Positions 51,132-60,827 of a stretch of DNA of 64,000 nt are shown here, one piece after another (the first letter of the stretch is position 1; every line of letters begins with the position of its first letter). The notes under the pieces are model-generated. The model saw only the letters and a program-made list of their open reading frames with translations. It had not been told where the DNA came from and did no database searches. Location: the NCBI RefSeq assembly GCF_042685645.1, contig NZ_JBHUNX010000001.1, positions 3,534,001-3,598,000 on the forward strand. Reading direction: 5' to 3'. The translations under genes were made by a program, and so were the position numbers. This DNA comes from Salininema proteolyticum. GTDB lineage: Bacteria; Actinomycetota; Actinomycetes; Mycobacteriales; Micromonosporaceae.

Positions 51132-53105
51132 GTGAATTACGAACCCAGAGAGGCACCGGGTCCCCCCGCACCCTCCGCCTCGTCCGCGCCCAGGCCGGGC
51201 GCCGCACGCCGGTCCCCGCAGGGCCCGGCCGATCCCTCGCGCCCCAACCCCCCGCGGGCCGACGAGGAGCCTCCTCCCGGAAACCCCGGCGCCGCAACGG
51301 GTCAGCCCTTCGCCCAGAACCCGGACGAGGCCGAGACCGCCGTCATCCACACCGACACGGCCGCCACGATCCAGTTCAACCCCGGGTTCGACGACCCCGA
51401 CATGAACGCGACGGTCCAGTTCCCGATCGTCACCCCCGGGCCCGGGCAGGCCCAGCCGAACGCGGTCCCGGTGCAGCCCTTCGGGACCGACCGCCCCCTT
51501 CCCGAGCAGGGAAGGCCCGCTCCCCAGGGCCGCGACCCGCAGCCCCCGCAGTCCGATCCGCGCCCCGCCCCCGGTTCCGAGGCCCGGAACGCCTCCGAGG
51601 ACCCCACCCTGCCCTCCGGGATCACCCCGGGAAACCCGTCCGGCCACGGCCGGCACGACGACGGACCGGGCGCGCCGGACACCCCGCAACCCGAAGGACC
51701 GTACCGGGAAGACCCTCCCCCGAACGGGTCGTTCTTCGCGCCCCGGTCGCCTGACACACCGGATTTCCCGGACACGCCCGGTCCCGCCGACGTTACGATG
51801 ACCCCCGGCGCCCCGCACTACGCCGCCGGCCCCACCCCGCAGTCGTCTGACTATCGCGATACCGAGTTCCCAGAGGGCGGTCCCATGTCACGTCGTTTCG
51901 AAGCCACACAGGAGTCTCAACCCGAGGCCCCGCGCGAGGCGCGGGCCGAGGGCCCCGGACAGCAGCCCGTCACCCGGCAGCCAGAACCGGGAGGCCGTGC
52001 GCCCCAGGGCCACGACCCGCGCGAGGAGGGCCCCACGCCGCCTCCCGCCGCACCGCCGCCGAGCGTGAAGACCGTTCCGCCGGCCCCCGAGATGCCGCCG
52101 TCGAGCCCGACGCCTCCCCACACGACCGACGAGGAGTACGAGGAGCGCGAGGCGCTGCTCGCCCGCGTCCGGGAGATCGCCGGGGTCCGCGACGCCTACT
52201 ACGTGACCGCCCAGGACGGCTCCCCCAGCCTCCGCCTGGACCTGGAGGAGGGGGTCGACCCCGCGCAGATCCAGGACCAGGTCTCGGCGGTCGTGGCCGA
52301 GCAGCTCCCGCCCGAGGACGAAGAGCCCGAGCCGCCGCGCGCACCGGAGCCGGAGCCCCGGGCCGAACCCGTGTCGGAGCCGCCCGCCGCCCGCCGCGAG
52401 GACCCCGAAGAGGAGGCCGAGGCGGAGGCCCCGTCCGAGCCGCCGGCCCGCCGCGCCAGGAGGGCGCCCGAGCCGATTCCGGCGCAGGCGCAGGAGGCGG
52501 CCGACGTCTCCCCTCCGCGGAAGAAGGACGAGGCCGCCCTCCCGCAGACCGAGCCCATGCCTCCCGCCCACGCCGAGGGACGGGACTCCGGACCGGTCCC
52601 GCCGACCCCGGCGGCCCCGCGCCTTTCCCGGTCGCACCGCGCGTCGCGGTCGTTCGACGAGGCCCTCCCGCCCGTCCCGGCGTTCGAGGGCTCCCCGGTC
52701 ACGCCGCGCGACTCCGAGCGCGCCGCCGTGCCGGTGGAGTTGCAGCGCTTGACGGTCAACTCCGAGGAGTTCGAGGCCGCCGTGCACGTCGACGTCACCG
52801 TCGGCGGCGAGGAGGTGCAGGGCTCGGCCGTCTCGGCCGCGGCCGACTGGCACATCCAGCGCGCCGCCGCCTCCGCCACTCTGGAGGCCCTGCGCCCGTG
52901 GGCGGTGCCGCCGAGCGCCCGGGTCGAAGTCGAACACGTGTCCATTGTCGCGACCGCTCCGGTCGAGACGGCCCTGGTCACCTTCCTGTGGCTGGACGCC
53001 GAGGGCCAGCAGCGCTTCGCGGGCGCGTCCGTCGTCCAGGGCGAGCAGCTCCGAGCGGTCGTCCGCGCGGCCGTCGGCGCGCTCACCGAGAAGATGCGCC
53101 ACTAG
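51132..53105 (+). CDS. large proline-rich protein with two small folded domains, unknown
   Basis: 657 residues. Residues 1-330 are disordered, rich in Pro, Gly, Gln, Arg. A folded segment at about 337-395 (EEREALLARVREIAGVRDAYYVTAQDG...LDLEEGVDPAQIQDQVSAVV) is followed by an acidic Pro/Glu-rich linker. The C-terminal 120 residues (VELQRLTVNSEEFEAAVHVDVTVGGEEVQG...ATLEALRPW...VTFLWLDAEGQQRFAGASVVQGEQLRAVVRAAVGAL) form a second alpha/beta domain seen in other actinobacterial proteins of unknown role. No TM or signal. GTG 51132 has AAGGAG upstream. Confidence 0.75.
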   Translation: MNYEPREAPGPPAPSASSAPRPGAARRSPQGPADPSRPNPPRADEEPPPGNPGAATGQPFAQNPDEAETAVIHTDTAATIQFNPGFDDPDMNATVQFPIVTPGPGQAQPNAVPVQPFGTDRPLPEQGRPAPQGRDPQPPQSDPRPAPGSEARNASEDPTLPSGITPGNPSGHGRHDDGPGAPDTPQPEGPYREDPPPNGSFFAPRSPDTPDFPDTPGPADVTMTPGAPHYAAGPTPQSSDYRDTEFPEGGPMSRRFEATQESQPEAPREARAEGPGQQPVTRQPEPGGRAPQGHDPREEGPTPPPAAPPPSVKTVPPAPEMPPSSPTPPHTTDEEYEEREALLARVREIAGVRDAYYVTAQDGSPSLRLDLEEGVDPAQIQDQVSAVVAEQLPPEDEEPEPPRAPEPEPRAEPVSEPPAARREDPEEEAEAEAPSEPPARRARRAPEPIPAQAQEAADVSPPRKKDEAALPQTEPMPPAHAEGRDSGPVPPTPAAPRLSRSHRASRSFDEALPPVPAFEGSPVTPRDSERAAVPVELQRLTVNSEEFEAAVHVDVTVGGEEVQGSAVSAAADWHIQRAAASATLEALRPWAVPPSARVEVEHVSIVATAPVETALVTFLWLDAEGQQRFAGASVVQGEQLRAVVRAAVGALTEKMRH

Positions 53106-53112
53106 GACATCC

Positions 53113-53145
53113 GTGTCATTCGGCTCCGCGCGGGCCGAATGACAC
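53113..53145 (+). terminator. terminator after the proline-rich gene
   Basis: A perfect 12-bp stem (53113-53124 with 53134-53145), 7 bases after the stop. Confidence 0.75.
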
Positions 53146-53320
53146 CGGAGTCGCCCCGGCCGTGCCTCCGGCACGGCCGTTCCTCACCGCGCGATCGACA
53201 CGCCCGGTCCGCACGGCCGCGCGAAGCGCGGTCGGAGCCGACGCCGCGGGACGACCGCGCGGTGTCGGCAACTGGGCACAGTGGTCGGCACGAGCGCCCG
53301 AAAAATGCGACACTGGGACC

Positions 53321-54286
53321 ATGCGCAGGGCGAGGTGGGTTGAGGCGGACCGCATCCGCCGCCCGGCGCGCCCTCATTCCCCTTGGCCCGGCCGCGAGTA
53401 CACAGTGGCCGGAGACCGGGTCTTCGTCCGCTCCACCCCCGCCACGTCCGACCACGCCGAGCCCGCCGTCCTCGTGCACGGCCTCGGCGGGTCGTCCCAG
53501 CACTGGACCGACCTGGCCGACAGCCTCTCGGACCACGTCGCCTCCGACGCGATCGACCTGCCCGGGTTCGGCCACTCCGCGCCGGTCAAAGGAGCCTCCA
53601 TCCGCCATTACGCGCAGATCGTCGCCGGGTGGATCGCCCAGCGCGGCCGCGGCCCGGTCCACCTGGCGGGAAACTCGCTCGGCGGGGCTGTGGCGGTATG
53701 GGTCGCCGCGACGCGGCCGCAGCTGGTGAAGACCCTGACGCTCATCTCCCCGGCCATGCCCTTCACCGACCCGCGCTACTCGCGCCAGTCGCGGTTCGTG
53801 CCCATGCTCGCCCTCCCCCGGCTGGACGTCATGGCCGGCAGGTTCCTGCGCCGCAAGGACCCCGAGCAGCTGGTCCACGAGATCACCTCCAGCACCTGGG
53901 CCAGGCCCTACGACATGGACCCCCAGCGTTACCGCGAGGCCGTGGACGAGGCGCGGTCCCGGCAGGTGATCCCGTGGACCAGCACCGCCTACGTGGGCGC
54001 GTTCCGCGGCTTGATGGGGTCCTTCCTGCAGACCCTCGTCCCCCACTCGCCGACGCTGTGGCGCAAGGCGGGCGATGTGAGGGTCCCGACACTCGTCGTC
54101 TGGGGCAAGGAGGACAGGATCATCGACGTCAGACAGGCACCCCGGACGGCGGCGGCATTTCAGGACGGATACCTTCTTATCTTGGGCGGAGTCGGCCACG
54201 TCGCCCAGATGGAGGACCCCGAAGCCGTCGCGCGGGCCATGGCGGCCCTGGTGGAGGGGAAGCCGGGCCGCGAGAGGCTGCGGTGA
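53321..54286 (+). CDS. alpha/beta hydrolase
   Basis: 321 residues. VLVHGLGGSSQHW (oxyanion), nucleophile Ser in LAGNSLGGAVAVW (about 108), Asp in VVWGKEDRIID (about 265), His in LGGVGHVAQMED (about 293). A basic N-terminus (MRRARWVEADRIRRPARP) has no hydrophobic signal. ATG 53321 is taken; the frame continues open upstream but over non-homologous Arg/Pro-rich sequence. It is the usual actinobacterial hydrolase located near DUF3152 and moeZ. Confidence 0.87.
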   Translation: MRRARWVEADRIRRPARPHSPWPGREYTVAGDRVFVRSTPATSDHAEPAVLVHGLGGSSQHWTDLADSLSDHVASDAIDLPGFGHSAPVKGASIRHYAQIVAGWIAQRGRGPVHLAGNSLGGAVAVWVAATRPQLVKTLTLISPAMPFTDPRYSRQSRFVPMLALPRLDVMAGRFLRRKDPEQLVHEITSSTWARPYDMDPQRYREAVDEARSRQVIPWTSTAYVGAFRGLMGSFLQTLVPHSPTLWRKAGDVRVPTLVVWGKEDRIIDVRQAPRTAAAFQDGYLLILGGVGHVAQMEDPEAVARAMAALVEGKPGRERLR

Positions 54287-54334
54287 GCCCCGAACACCCC
54301 CGACCCGGACGGATCGGACGATAAGGTAGAGGAC

Positions 54335-55195
54335 ATGACTGACAGCGCACCAAGCAGAAAGAACGGTCGGCCCGGTCGGGCAGGGCGCGGTCTCGCGCTC
54401 ACCGCCGTCGCCGCCGTGGTACTGCTCGGAGCCGGCGCCGTCGCCTACAACGAGTTCAACCCGGGAGAGGCCGGCGCCCCCACCACGGACCGCACCACGG
54501 ACTCGCCCTCCGAGTCCATCGCTCCCCCGACCGCCTCCGCGACTCCGGGCACCGCCGCCGAGGACGACGACGGCGAGCCCGCCTCCCGCACCCTCCGTTA
54601 CCGCGGCAGCGGGTCCTTCACCTACGCCGAGGGGACCGGAGAGGACATCGGCGAGGGCGGACAGCACCTGAACTTCAACATCGCCGTCGAGAAGGGCGCC
54701 GACCTCGACCTCGACGAGTTCGCCTCCGAGGCGGTCAACGTCCTCAGCGACGAGCGCTCCTGGATCGCCGGGGACTGGTCGTTCACCTTCGTCGGCGAAC
54801 ACGACCCGGCCGACTTCACGCTCTACCTCACCAGCCCCTACCAGCGCAGCGTCCTGTGCGGCTCGTCCGAGGACGTCAGCGTCTCCTGCCGCAACGGCGA
54901 CAGCGTGGTCATCAACTCCGCCCGGTGGCTGCGCGGCGTCCCGCACTGGGACGACGACCTGGAGAGCTACCGCCAGTACGTCGTGAACCACGAGATCGGC
55001 CACCGGCTGGGCATGGGCCACAACGTCTGCGGCGGGGAGGGCGAGCCCTCGCCGGTCATGGCCCAGCAGACCTACCAGCTGGGCGGCTGCGAGTCCAACG
55101 GCTGGCCCTACCCCGACGGGAAGACCTACCTCGACGGACCGCCCGGCGAGTACGGCGGCCCCGCGCTCCCGCCGGACGACTACGACGAGGAGTGA
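54335..55195 (+). CDS. DUF3152 membrane-anchored metalloprotease-like protein
   Basis: 286 residues. One N-terminal TM helix (ALTAVAAVVLLGAGAVAYNEF) is followed by a Thr/Ser/Pro linker, then the DUF3152 domain. It ends in a zinc-protease-like HEIGHRLGMGH (about residues 218-228), the metzincin-type third ligand being present. Cys pairs (VLCGSS...SVSC; NVCGG...GGC) suggest disulfides. The active site faces outside the cell. Target unknown. It is co-directional with moeZ 92 bases later. Confidence 0.87.
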   Translation: MTDSAPSRKNGRPGRAGRGLALTAVAAVVLLGAGAVAYNEFNPGEAGAPTTDRTTDSPSESIAPPTASATPGTAAEDDDGEPASRTLRYRGSGSFTYAEGTGEDIGEGGQHLNFNIAVEKGADLDLDEFASEAVNVLSDERSWIAGDWSFTFVGEHDPADFTLYLTSPYQRSVLCGSSEDVSVSCRNGDSVVINSARWLRGVPHWDDDLESYRQYVVNHEIGHRLGMGHNVCGGEGEPSPVMAQQTYQLGGCESNGWPYPDGKTYLDGPPGEYGGPALPPDDYDEE

Positions 55196-55287
55196 CCTCC
55201 GCCGCCGGTCGGCAGCGCCACCGGTCCGGTTTCCCACGCCTTGAGAGCCCGCGGAATATCCGCATCGCGGTACGGCATTATCAGAGT

Positions 55288-56466
55288 ATGAGTTTGCCGC
55301 CACTTGTCGAACCGACCGCCGACCTCAGCGTCGACGAGGTCCAGCGCTACTCGCGCCACCTCATCATTCCCGACGTCCGCAAGGACGGCCAGCGCCGTCT
55401 CAAGACCGCCAAGGTGCTCTGCGTGGGCGCGGGCGGCCTGGGCTCCCCCGCGCTGATGTACCTCGCCGCCGCCGGCGTGGGCACGCTCGGCATCGTCGAC
55501 TTCGACATCGTCGACGAGTCCAACCTGCAGCGCCAGATCATCCACGGCCAGAGCGACGTGAACCGCCCCAAGGCCGAGTCCGCCGCCGACTCGATCAAGG
55601 AGATCAACCCGAACACCGAGGTCGTGATCCACAACGAGGCCCTGACGAACGACAACGTCATGGACATCTTCGCCGGCTACGACCTGATCGTCGACGGCAC
55701 GGACAACTTCGCGACCCGCTACATGGTCAACGACGCCGCCGTCCTGCTGAACAAGCCCTACGTCTGGGGCTCGATCTTCCGCTTCGACGGCCAGGCCAGC
55801 GTCTTCTGGGCCGAGCACGGCCCCTGCTACCGCTGCCTCTACCCCGAGCCGCCCCCGCCCGGAATGGTTCCCTCGTGCGCCGAGGGCGGAGTGCTCGGCG
55901 TCCTGTGCGCCTCGATCGGGTCGATCCAGGTCAACGAGGCCATCAAAGTCATCACCGGTATCGGCGAGCCCCTGGTAGGATCGCTGATGGTCTACGACGG
56001 ACTGGAGATGGAGTACCGCAAGATCAAGGTCCGCAAGGACCCCAACTGCGCCGTCTGCGGCCCGAACGCCACCGTCACCGAACTGATCGACTACGACGAC
56101 TTCTGCGGAGCCGTCACGGAGGAGGCCTCGAAAGCCGTGGAGAACTCCACCATCACCGCCGCCGAGCTGAACGACTGGATCAAGGAGGGCCGCAATATCG
56201 AGCTGATCGACGTTCGCGAGCCCGCCGAGTGGGACATCGTCCGCATCCCCGGCGCCAAGCTGATCCCGAAGGGCAACATCATCTCCGGTGCCGCTCTGGA
56301 CCAGCTTCCCCAGGACAAGCAGGTCGTCTTCTACTGCAAGGGCGGCGTCCGCTCGGCCGAGGCCCTGGCCGCGGCGAAGAACGCCGGCCTGTCCAACTCC
56401 GTGCACGTGCAGGGCGGCGTGATGGCCTGGGTCAACCAGGTCGACCCGAGCCTGCCCAGCTACTAG
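55288..56466 (+). CDS. moeZ: MoeZ-type adenylyltransferase/sulfurtransferase
   Basis: 392 residues. The E1-like half (1-260) shows the ATP loop VLCVGAGGLGSPALMYLAAAGVG, DFDIVDESNLQRQI, and Zn Cys pairs (CYRCLYP, CAVCG). The rhodanese half (about 290-390) has the active-site loop VVFYCKGGVRSAEAL with the persulfide Cys. It activates small sulfur carriers (CysO, ThiS, MoaD types) by adenylation and sulfur transfer. ATG 55288 begins MSLPPLVEP. An unusual 111-nt hairpin starts 12 bases after the stop. Confidence 0.93.
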   Translation: MSLPPLVEPTADLSVDEVQRYSRHLIIPDVRKDGQRRLKTAKVLCVGAGGLGSPALMYLAAAGVGTLGIVDFDIVDESNLQRQIIHGQSDVNRPKAESAADSIKEINPNTEVVIHNEALTNDNVMDIFAGYDLIVDGTDNFATRYMVNDAAVLLNKPYVWGSIFRFDGQASVFWAEHGPCYRCLYPEPPPPGMVPSCAEGGVLGVLCASIGSIQVNEAIKVITGIGEPLVGSLMVYDGLEMEYRKIKVRKDPNCAVCGPNATVTELIDYDDFCGAVTEEASKAVENSTITAAELNDWIKEGRNIELIDVREPAEWDIVRIPGAKLIPKGNIISGAALDQLPQDKQVVFYCKGGVRSAEALAAAKNAGLSNSVHVQGGVMAWVNQVDPSLPSY

Positions 56467-56477
56467 GGTGGGTGACC

Positions 56478-56588
56478 GCTCAAGCGCCGTGAGGCACGCA
56501 ATCTCGCACCGATCCCGCCGGCCGATGGGCGGAAGCCCTATCGACCGCCGCGATCGGCACGATCTCACGCACCTCACGGCGCTTGAGC
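56478..56588 (-). ncRNA. 111-nt extended hairpin, candidate structured RNA
   Basis: The two halves pair along the whole length with a 4-nt loop at 56531-56534 and one bulge (56539). The outermost 17 pairs are perfect. Seven positions that would be C-A mismatches in a plus-strand transcript become G-U pairs in a minus-strand transcript. The only true mismatches there are a tandem A-G/G-A pair (56502-56503) and two G-G pairs (56515, 56518). No family is recognised; strand and function are inferred. Confidence 0.6.
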
Positions 56589-56658
56589 TTCTTCCAGCGC
56601 TAACGCCGCGACGCAAGCGCGCGGCTCTACTTGGGAGAAACCGCTAGAACGATATGAC

Positions 56659-56688
56659 AAAGGCCCCCGGCATCCGCCGGGGGCCTTT
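56659..56688 (-). terminator. ahcY intrinsic terminator
   Basis: A 12-bp perfect stem (56659-56670 with 56677-56688) starting and ending in AAA/TTT, just after the ahcY stop on the minus strand. Confidence 0.85.
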
Positions 56689-56723
56689 CGCGTGTCCGCG
56701 TTCAAGCGGCGCGCGTCCGAGAC

Positions 56724-58187
<1,464 letters not shown>

Positions 58188-58659
58188 AACCGAATGGTAC
58201 GTCGGCCGCTCGCGGCCGAGTCGGATGACGCTCCCGTTTCCGAGGGTCGGGAGTCGGGAGGGGAGGGAATCGTGCGGGGCGCTCGGCGACACGCCGGGAT
58301 GGAGACGGACTCGGCTCTCGGCGGCGCGCCCGAGAAAAGGTCCAGGGGGGGAGGAGGCGCCCAGCGGCGCGCCGAGGAAGTGGCACGGGGGAAGAGGCGC
58401 CCGGCGGCCCGCCGGGAAGCGCGGATGTCCCCTTCCCGGGGGAACACGCCCGGCAATAGAGGATTCCTATCTCCTTGCCGCCGTTCAAAATCACGCCCTG
58501 AACTGGCATTCCGCGGGCGCGCCTCGGAGCGTTCGGGCCCGCCGGGGTGATAGGGTTCAGACCGTTGTTCCATCATGTGCGCGACGGTTCGTCAACCCCC
58601 ATATGTCCCTCGTAGGCGTGAGGTGAACGGATTCACTCCGGGTTTTCGGCGGGTTGGAC
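58188..58659. other. 472-bp region upstream of ahcY without a gene
   Basis: G+C-rich stretch with repeated GGCGCCC/CGCCGGG-like boxes at about 58355-58420. It should contain the ahcY promoter and leader on the minus strand. I looked for S-adenosylmethionine or S-adenosylhomocysteine riboswitch cores and cannot recognise one. Confidence 0.35.
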
Positions 58660-58687
58660 TTGACAGCACTGGAACATCGAGTAGTCT
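58660..58687 (+). promoter_or_regulatory. strong sigma-70-type promoter
   Basis: TTGACA at 58660-58665 and TAGTCT at 58682-58687 are 16 bases apart, the closest match to the housekeeping consensus seen in the window. It points at the short unit ending at 58799. Confidence 0.7.
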
Positions 58688-58693
58688 TGTAGA

Positions 58694-58799
58694 CACGCAG
58701 GGTCACAGACGGCGATCGCGAATCGCGGACCGGACCCACAGCGGAAATACCAAACCGGGGGGAGTGCCGGGGGTCTGGGGTGGCCCCCGGCACATTTTT
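58694..58799 (+). ncRNA. candidate small RNA, plus strand
   Basis: About 106 bases from the predicted start of the promoter above to TTTTT at 58795-58799. The end is a 10-bp intrinsic terminator (58764-58773 with 58784-58793). The 5' part has nested pairing GGGTC...GACCC and GCGAT...ATCGC near 58699-58738. No ORF of note. The family is not recognised; 6C, SRP and 6S RNAs do not fit. Confidence 0.55.
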
Positions 58800-58945
58800 G
58801 TGTCCGGAACCCCAACGCCGGCACGGCGAACGGCCACTCTCCGAGAATCCGTCCCCGCCCCCGCTGGGCCGCAGCCTCTTCGATCGACTCACCCGACTTC
58901 ACCCTCACCACGGAAGCCGCCTCCGGGGCGCGTCACCCGCACATG

Positions 58946-59054
58946 AAAAAAGGCTGGTGACCTTTCGGCCACCAGCCAGTATCCCCCTGAAAAAAGCTTG
59001 CGGGCACACGCTCTCTCAAGTCTGCGGAATGGAAGTAAGCAGTCATTCCGTATG
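58946..59054 (-). ncRNA. candidate small RNA or attenuated leader, minus strand
   Basis: A minus-strand promoter (TTGTCA at 59090-59085, TATTGT at 59066-59061, 18-base spacing) predicts a start near 59054. About 109 bases later is a strong intrinsic terminator: an 11-bp stem with loop GAAA (58952-58977) and T6 at 58951-58946. A 7-bp hairpin lies near the 5' end. A 37-codon ORF (ATG 59046, stop 58933-58935) runs through the terminator and contains Trp-Trp in the stem. Confidence 0.55.
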
Positions 59055-59195
59055 AATCGGACAATACACCATTCACCCTCGCGGTGACAAGCTCCCCCGG
59101 CGGTCTTCCGTGTCCCGTGTCTCAGGGTTTGTCGCCGGTCACGACCAGTGGCTTAAGCGATCGACATTTCGAACGTATTCCCTTACTCTTCTGTC

Positions 59196-60827
59196 GTGAC
59201 ATCCGAGGCCTTCTCCCCCGACACCCGGTCCAAACAGATCGGCTGGCTCCTGCGCAGCGAAAAGACGCGCATGGTCCTGGGCACCGTGCTCTACGGCGCC
59301 GCCGGGATCGCCTGGCTCGCCATCCCCTGGGCCATCTCCATGATCATCGACCGGGCCCTCCCCTCCGGATCCCACGGCGAACTGCTCCTCTACTCCGGGC
59401 TCATCCTCGTCTTCGCCCTGGCCAGCGCACTGATCTTCATAGCCGGATTCGCCCTGCTCTTCCGGGCCGAGTCCCGCCACCGCTACCGGATCGTCACCGG
59501 CATGGCCCGCCACCTGTCCTTCACCGGCCCCGCCGTCCGCGGCCGCACCACCTCCGGCGACATGGCCAACCTCGCCACGGACGACACCTTCCGCCTCGGC
59601 TCGGCCGCGATGCACCTGGGCTTCTTCATCATGTCCCTGATCGTCTTCGGCTCCGGCGCGGCCCTCGTCTGGCGCGCCGACCCCGTCCTCGGCCTGGTCA
59701 CCGTCCTCGGCTCCTTCGCCACCGGCCTCATCGCCGGTCCGCTGCTCAACCGGCTGCACTCCCGCCAGGACGCCTACCGCGAGGCCACCGCGACACTGAC
59801 CACGCAGGCGAGCGACATCGCCGGCGGCCTGCGCATCCTCCGCGGGCTCGGGGGCGAGCGCCAGTTCAACGGCCACTACCGGTCGCTGTCCCGCAAGGTG
59901 CTCGACGCCGGCTTCGGCGTGGCGTCCTCCGACTCGTGGATCAAGGCCCTGGGCGACACCCTGCCGCTGGGCCTGGTCGCCGCGCTCATCTGGCTGGGCG
60001 CCAACCGGGCCGCCTCGGGAGCCATCACCGTCGGCGAGCTGGTGGCCGTCTCGGGCTACGCCACGGTCCTCGTCGTCTACTCCCGGTCGGTCATCGCCGG
60101 GTTCAACGGCCTGGTCATGATCTGGGTGTCGGCCGGGAAGATGGCCCGGTTCTTCCGCCTGCCCGCCGCCGACCGCTCCGGCACGGAGACAGACGCCTCG
60201 GGTTCGCTGACCGACGCCGAGACCGACGTCGCGATCGAGCCGGGGAAGCTGACGGTCGTGCTCACCCGACACCGCCCCGAGGGGCGCGCGCTCATGCGCC
60301 GGCTGGCGGGATTCGACGAGTCCGGGGCGCGCTGGGGCTCGGTGCCCCTCGCCGACCTCGACCACGACGTCCTGCGCCGCCGAGTGCTCCTGCTCGACAA
60401 CGACTACCTGTTCCCCGGAACGCTCGCCGAGACGCTGCGCGTGCCGTCCGAAGAGGCCGCCGCGGCCCTGGACACCGCCGCCGGGGCCGACGTGCTCGGC
60501 TCCCTGGGCGGTCCGGAGGGCCGCGTGGAGAACGGCGGCCGCAACCTCTCCGGCGGCCAACGCCAGCGGCTCGGGCTGGCCCGGGCCCTCGCCGCCGACC
60601 CCTCGGTACTGCTGGCCGTCGAGCCGACCTCGGCCGTCGACGCCGCGACCGAAGCGCTTATCGTGCAGCGTGTCGCCCGGAAGCGAAAGGGTGCGACGAC
60701 GGCGGTCGTCACCTCGTCGCGACTCTGGGCGGCCGCGGCCGACACCGTCATCGACCTGGACGAGGCCGGCGGCGCGCCCGCCGCCCGCATTCCCGCCCCA
60801 TCCGCCGCGGAGGACACCCGACTGTGA
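59196..60827 (+). CDS. ABC exporter half with degenerate ATP-binding site
   Basis: 543 residues. Six TM segments (about 25-300) form an exporter-type domain, then a nucleotide-binding domain. Walker A is lost (VVLTRHRPEGRALMRRL), and Walker B lacks its Asp (SVLLAVEPTSAVD). The signature NLSGGQRQRLGLARAL is perfect. So this half cannot bind ATP normally but can complete the partner's site. GTG at 59196 has no SD; TACTCT about 7-12 bases before suggests a leaderless message. Its stop overlaps the next start (GTGA). Confidence 0.88.
   Translation: MTSEAFSPDTRSKQIGWLLRSEKTRMVLGTVLYGAAGIAWLAIPWAISMIIDRALPSGSHGELLLYSGLILVFALASALIFIAGFALLFRAESRHRYRIVTGMARHLSFTGPAVRGRTTSGDMANLATDDTFRLGSAAMHLGFFIMSLIVFGSGAALVWRADPVLGLVTVLGSFATGLIAGPLLNRLHSRQDAYREATATLTTQASDIAGGLRILRGLGGERQFNGHYRSLSRKVLDAGFGVASSDSWIKALGDTLPLGLVAALIWLGANRAASGAITVGELVAVSGYATVLVVYSRSVIAGFNGLVMIWVSAGKMARFFRLPAADRSGTETDASGSLTDAETDVAIEPGKLTVVLTRHRPEGRALMRRLAGFDESGARWGSVPLADLDHDVLRRRVLLLDNDYLFPGTLAETLRVPSEEAAAALDTAAGADVLGSLGGPEGRVENGGRNLSGGQRQRLGLARALAADPSVLLAVEPTSAVDAATEALIVQRVARKRKGATTAVVTSSRLWAAAADTVIDLDEAGGAPAARIPAPSAAEDTRL

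Noticed and set aside
56478..56588. SRP (4.5S) RNA
   Set aside because: On the plus strand the loop is GGAA as in SRP helix 8, but the conserved asymmetric internal loops next to it are missing and the stem is nearly continuous.
58188..58660. SAM or SAH riboswitch upstream of ahcY
   Set aside because: No conserved core recognised by eye on the minus strand; a covariance scan would be needed.
58694..58799. 6C RNA or c-di-GMP riboswitch
   Set aside because: No pair of C-rich loops and no conserved aptamer core; left as an unassigned small RNA.
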